64,000 nt of DNA from Straminergon stramineum (Eukaryota > Streptophyta > Bryopsida > Hypnales > Calliergonaceae): positions 11,284,001 to 11,348,000 of the forward strand of contig OY987267.1 of NCBI GenBank assembly GCA_963920665.1, given 5' to 3'. The stretch's first letter is position 1, and every line of letters begins with the position of its first letter. The notes beneath the pieces were generated by a model. The model searched no databases, was not told where the DNA came from, and saw nothing but the letters and a program-made list of their open reading frames with translations. Shown here in pieces: positions 61,286 through 64,000 of the stretch. Made by a program: the position numbers and the translations under genes.

Positions 61286-64000
61286 TTATGTAAAAAAATA
61301 TGATCTTTGAAGTGTTCAATGTGAGGTGTTGTAAGACTAAACTTTGTAAATTAGATATCTCTATGTCTTAACTATATTGTTGTGGTGATTGTAAGTCTAC
61401 ATGGCTCAAGTTAATTGCTAGAAAAGTGACAAATTTGGCCACTCTACCATGATGATTATTAGTCTACACTCTACCATATCGTGATGTTTAATTGGTTGAT
61501 GTGGCTTAGATGGACTAGTAATATATAGTTGGATTCAATAATCTTACAAATTGCTTATTGTGCCATTCAAATGTTTTGCATAATATAAAATAGAATTGGA
61601 ATTTTTTGTCTTGCAAAATGAACATTCAAATCTTGTGCAATTCCAATCAAGCACCCCAAATTTCAGTTCCAAAAAAATCCAAACTCCATTTTTGGTAAAT
61701 TATTTCATTTAATATTCATAATAATAAATCAAAAAACATTGGCAATGAATTTTTTAAACTCCATAGCACAGAAGTGTAAGAAACATCCATACGCACATCT
61801 TTTCTTCAACAAGAATCTCAAAAAAAAATTTAGAATTCCCTATGTTGAGATTTCAAAGTTGGGGTGACAATGCCCAAATGTTGTAAAATGGTTATTTCTT
61901 TGTTGTAATTAGATTTTGCTATTTTGACACACATAGTACAGTGATGAACAAAACTAAGTACAAATTTGAAATGTTTTCATTCAAACAACCATACCATGAG
62001 CATCAATGGATAAAGTCCAAAAGTATATACATGAAAGTTGTAGTGTGAGACATACTACACATTAACATGGAAGTTTGAAGAAAAAATTATTTGTGATTTG
62101 AAAGAAAATTAATTTCAAAGTTAGGCATGTCTAAAATTTAGTTTTGTTCAACATGATTTGGAACTGCTTTATCTTTTGTCAATTTTTCTCAGAACTTTGA
62201 AAAAAAAGTTTATGCCTTGGCTTGTTGGTATACATCATTTCAAATTGTACACAAAAATTGAAGAAAATTGACATTTATAGAATTTAAAATATAAAAAATT
62301 TGACAAACATCATGCAAATGATGTTAGTTTTTCACAATATTTGATTTAAAAAAAAATTAAGAACATGGGATAGCATTAGCCATTGTAGAGAGTAAAGGTT
62401 GCAATATAGACCATTGTTACATCTTAATGCCCTTGCATTTGAAATATTTGTTGAATTGGATAGTGCATTCAATTTATATTTCATAGCCATATAAGGCATT
62501 TCTAGGTTCAATTTTTTGGTCCAAAAACTACCAATTTTATGAATGTTAGGGTATTTTTTGACAATTTCCAACTTTTTGCCTATCACCAAGGCAACAACCT
62601 TCCAAGGTTAACTTTCAATGTATAGCACATGTTGTTGTGTATCCAACACATTGCATAGTGGCCTCCCAAAACAAAAAGATTGCTCCCTCCTCTTTGTAAA
62701 AAGGCAAGGGGGTAAGCAATCACTTTGCGAGGACATTGTTCTATATAATATAAGGAATTTCTCTTACTTGGACTTTAGTCACTTTTAGGTAGGAGGTCCA
62801 TAAAGTGCCCATTGAAGAGCTGAAATTGAATTTGGGGAGTTGAAACTTCTTGATATATTTTTCAGTAAATTTCCCTTATTTAGAAGAAAAATAGAATCAG
62901 CACCTAATACAAGTTGTTTCACATTTTTTTGGAGATTTTTAAAATTAATTATGGATTTTTGAAGTCGTAATGTAGTGAGCTCTAAACTCACCCACCTCCT
63001 CAAATGTAAACTATTTGTACATTTTTGGTACAATGAAAAAGCAACATGTACAAATTGTGTAAGTTTGAAGAGGTGGGCAATTTCAGAGCTTGATCTCTTT
63101 ATAGACCTCGCTTCAACCTTATTGTATTTTTGATTGTTCACTTCAATGTGGTCACAAGCATCAACTCAAGGCTTTATTGATCTACCAATGCAAATATCTT
63201 CAACTAGTTTCAACTTCACCTTTGAAATTGGATTCCTAAATATATTAGTTCTCGTCCAAGTTAGCCATTGAGGGTGATTGCAAGAAAGACCAGTCCTATT
63301 TTGCATCACATTCAGAGTGATAGAGTTGTTTTCTGCTGGAACTTTTGGAGTTGGAGCCTGATGAGCTTGAAATTTTTATTGGAGATGACTAACTTGATTT
63401 TTATCATATCCCTCATTTTTCAGAAATTTTAAGAAATCATTTTATATTTAAAAATCAATTTGGCTAATTTGTCACACTTTGGGGTTTAGGGATTTTTAGT
63501 ACTGTGGAGTATCCAAAATTAATGATCTAGAGCTGAAATTTTTGTGGTCTATTCTTACAATAGGAGTACATGTGCCCACCAAATGAAATCTAAAAATACA
63601 TTATTTTATGGCCTCCATATTTGTGCAAATAGGGCTCCCTTGTGCACACACTTCTGAACATTGAAGATGGTTTTGACTTCATTATTTTGGTGAAATTTGA
63701 TCACCATCAAGTCCTCACAAATTGCCAATTTTTAGATTTTTTTGTTCATGATTTTCTATTTATTATTAATTAATATCTCATTGTATCTATTTTCTGTGAC
63801 AAATTGTCTTTTTTTTCAAATAGTACTATTTTAGTACTTACTAGTAGTCATAACACTCAAAACGGTACTTTCAACCATCGATTTTTTAGATCAACAACTG
63901 AGATTTCTTGATTTCCCAGTACTCATAGTATTCCTAATAATGAGCGTAGAATTTGTTGTTTTTGGCAAAATGCTACATAAATCATTCGGTCTTTCTTGCA
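61286..64000. other. AT-rich gene-free DNA
   Basis: No gene is supported. The open frames at 62332-62589 and 62785-63141 (minus) have no family features and lie in low-complexity AT-rich DNA. Confidence 0.45.

Noticed and set aside
62785..63141. 118-codon minus-strand frame
   Set aside because: It is in AT-rich gene-free DNA with no domain, no G+C rise and no splice context.
1..64000. CRISPR array, bacterial operon or prophage
   Set aside because: The repeats are dispersed or tandem without regular unique spacers, and the genes have spliceosomal introns, so this is eukaryotic DNA.

Overview
This window looks like nuclear DNA from a land plant. The genes are intron-rich with GT-AG junctions, and they encode plant-type proteins: a PHD-finger/GNAT chromatin factor, sucrose-phosphate phosphatase, a SABATH methyltransferase, an RNase III-like protein and the RNase P/MRP subunit POP5. 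The exons are clearly richer in G+C than the very AT-rich intergenic DNA. The genes are spaced several kilobases apart among repeats, which suggests a fairly large genome. I cannot name the species. A seedless plant is only a guess.

Layout. 1-4.3 kb: no gene; a TATA-like promoter motif, a 62-bp tandem repeat and a G-rich minisatellite. 4.35-4.92 kb: a frameshifted remnant of a DNA-methylase-like gene. 6.1-8.0 kb and 10.5-15.75 kb: two diverged copies of one long repeat that carries an initiator-tRNA-Met-like sequence; they differ by later mobile-element insertions. 16.66-22.7 kb (-): PHD/GNAT gene. 24-28.5 kb: gene-free. 28.5-32.2 kb (-): SPP. 32.8-44.8 kb: gene-free, with foldback and TTAA-bounded elements. 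44.8-49.2 kb (-): RNase III-like gene, divergent from POP5 at 49.5-50.4 kb (+). 52.5-53.5 kb: TTAA element. 54.66-57.14 kb (-): SABATH methyltransferase. 57.5-64 kb: gene-free, with more TTAA elements.

The most notable signal is a family of non-autonomous elements bounded by TTAA, with termini like TTAACCCCTAAAGGACC, resembling piggyBac-type transposons. At least eight copies lie in the window. One is nested inside another, and a third copy preserves the empty TTAA site. A 203-bp CACTA-type foldback element is likewise shown by an empty site elsewhere in the window to have inserted with a 3-bp target duplication. The second notable point is the head-to-head pair of an RNase III-like gene and POP5, two RNA-processing functions sharing a short intergenic promoter with tandem TGGGCT motifs.

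Four gene models were rebuilt by hand from splice junctions and reading phase. SPP (426 aa) and POP5 (149 aa) close perfectly. The RNase III model closes in phase, but its start is uncertain. The PHD gene is in phase for ten exons and unresolved near 17.2-17.5 kb. The SABATH model has one uncertain junction.
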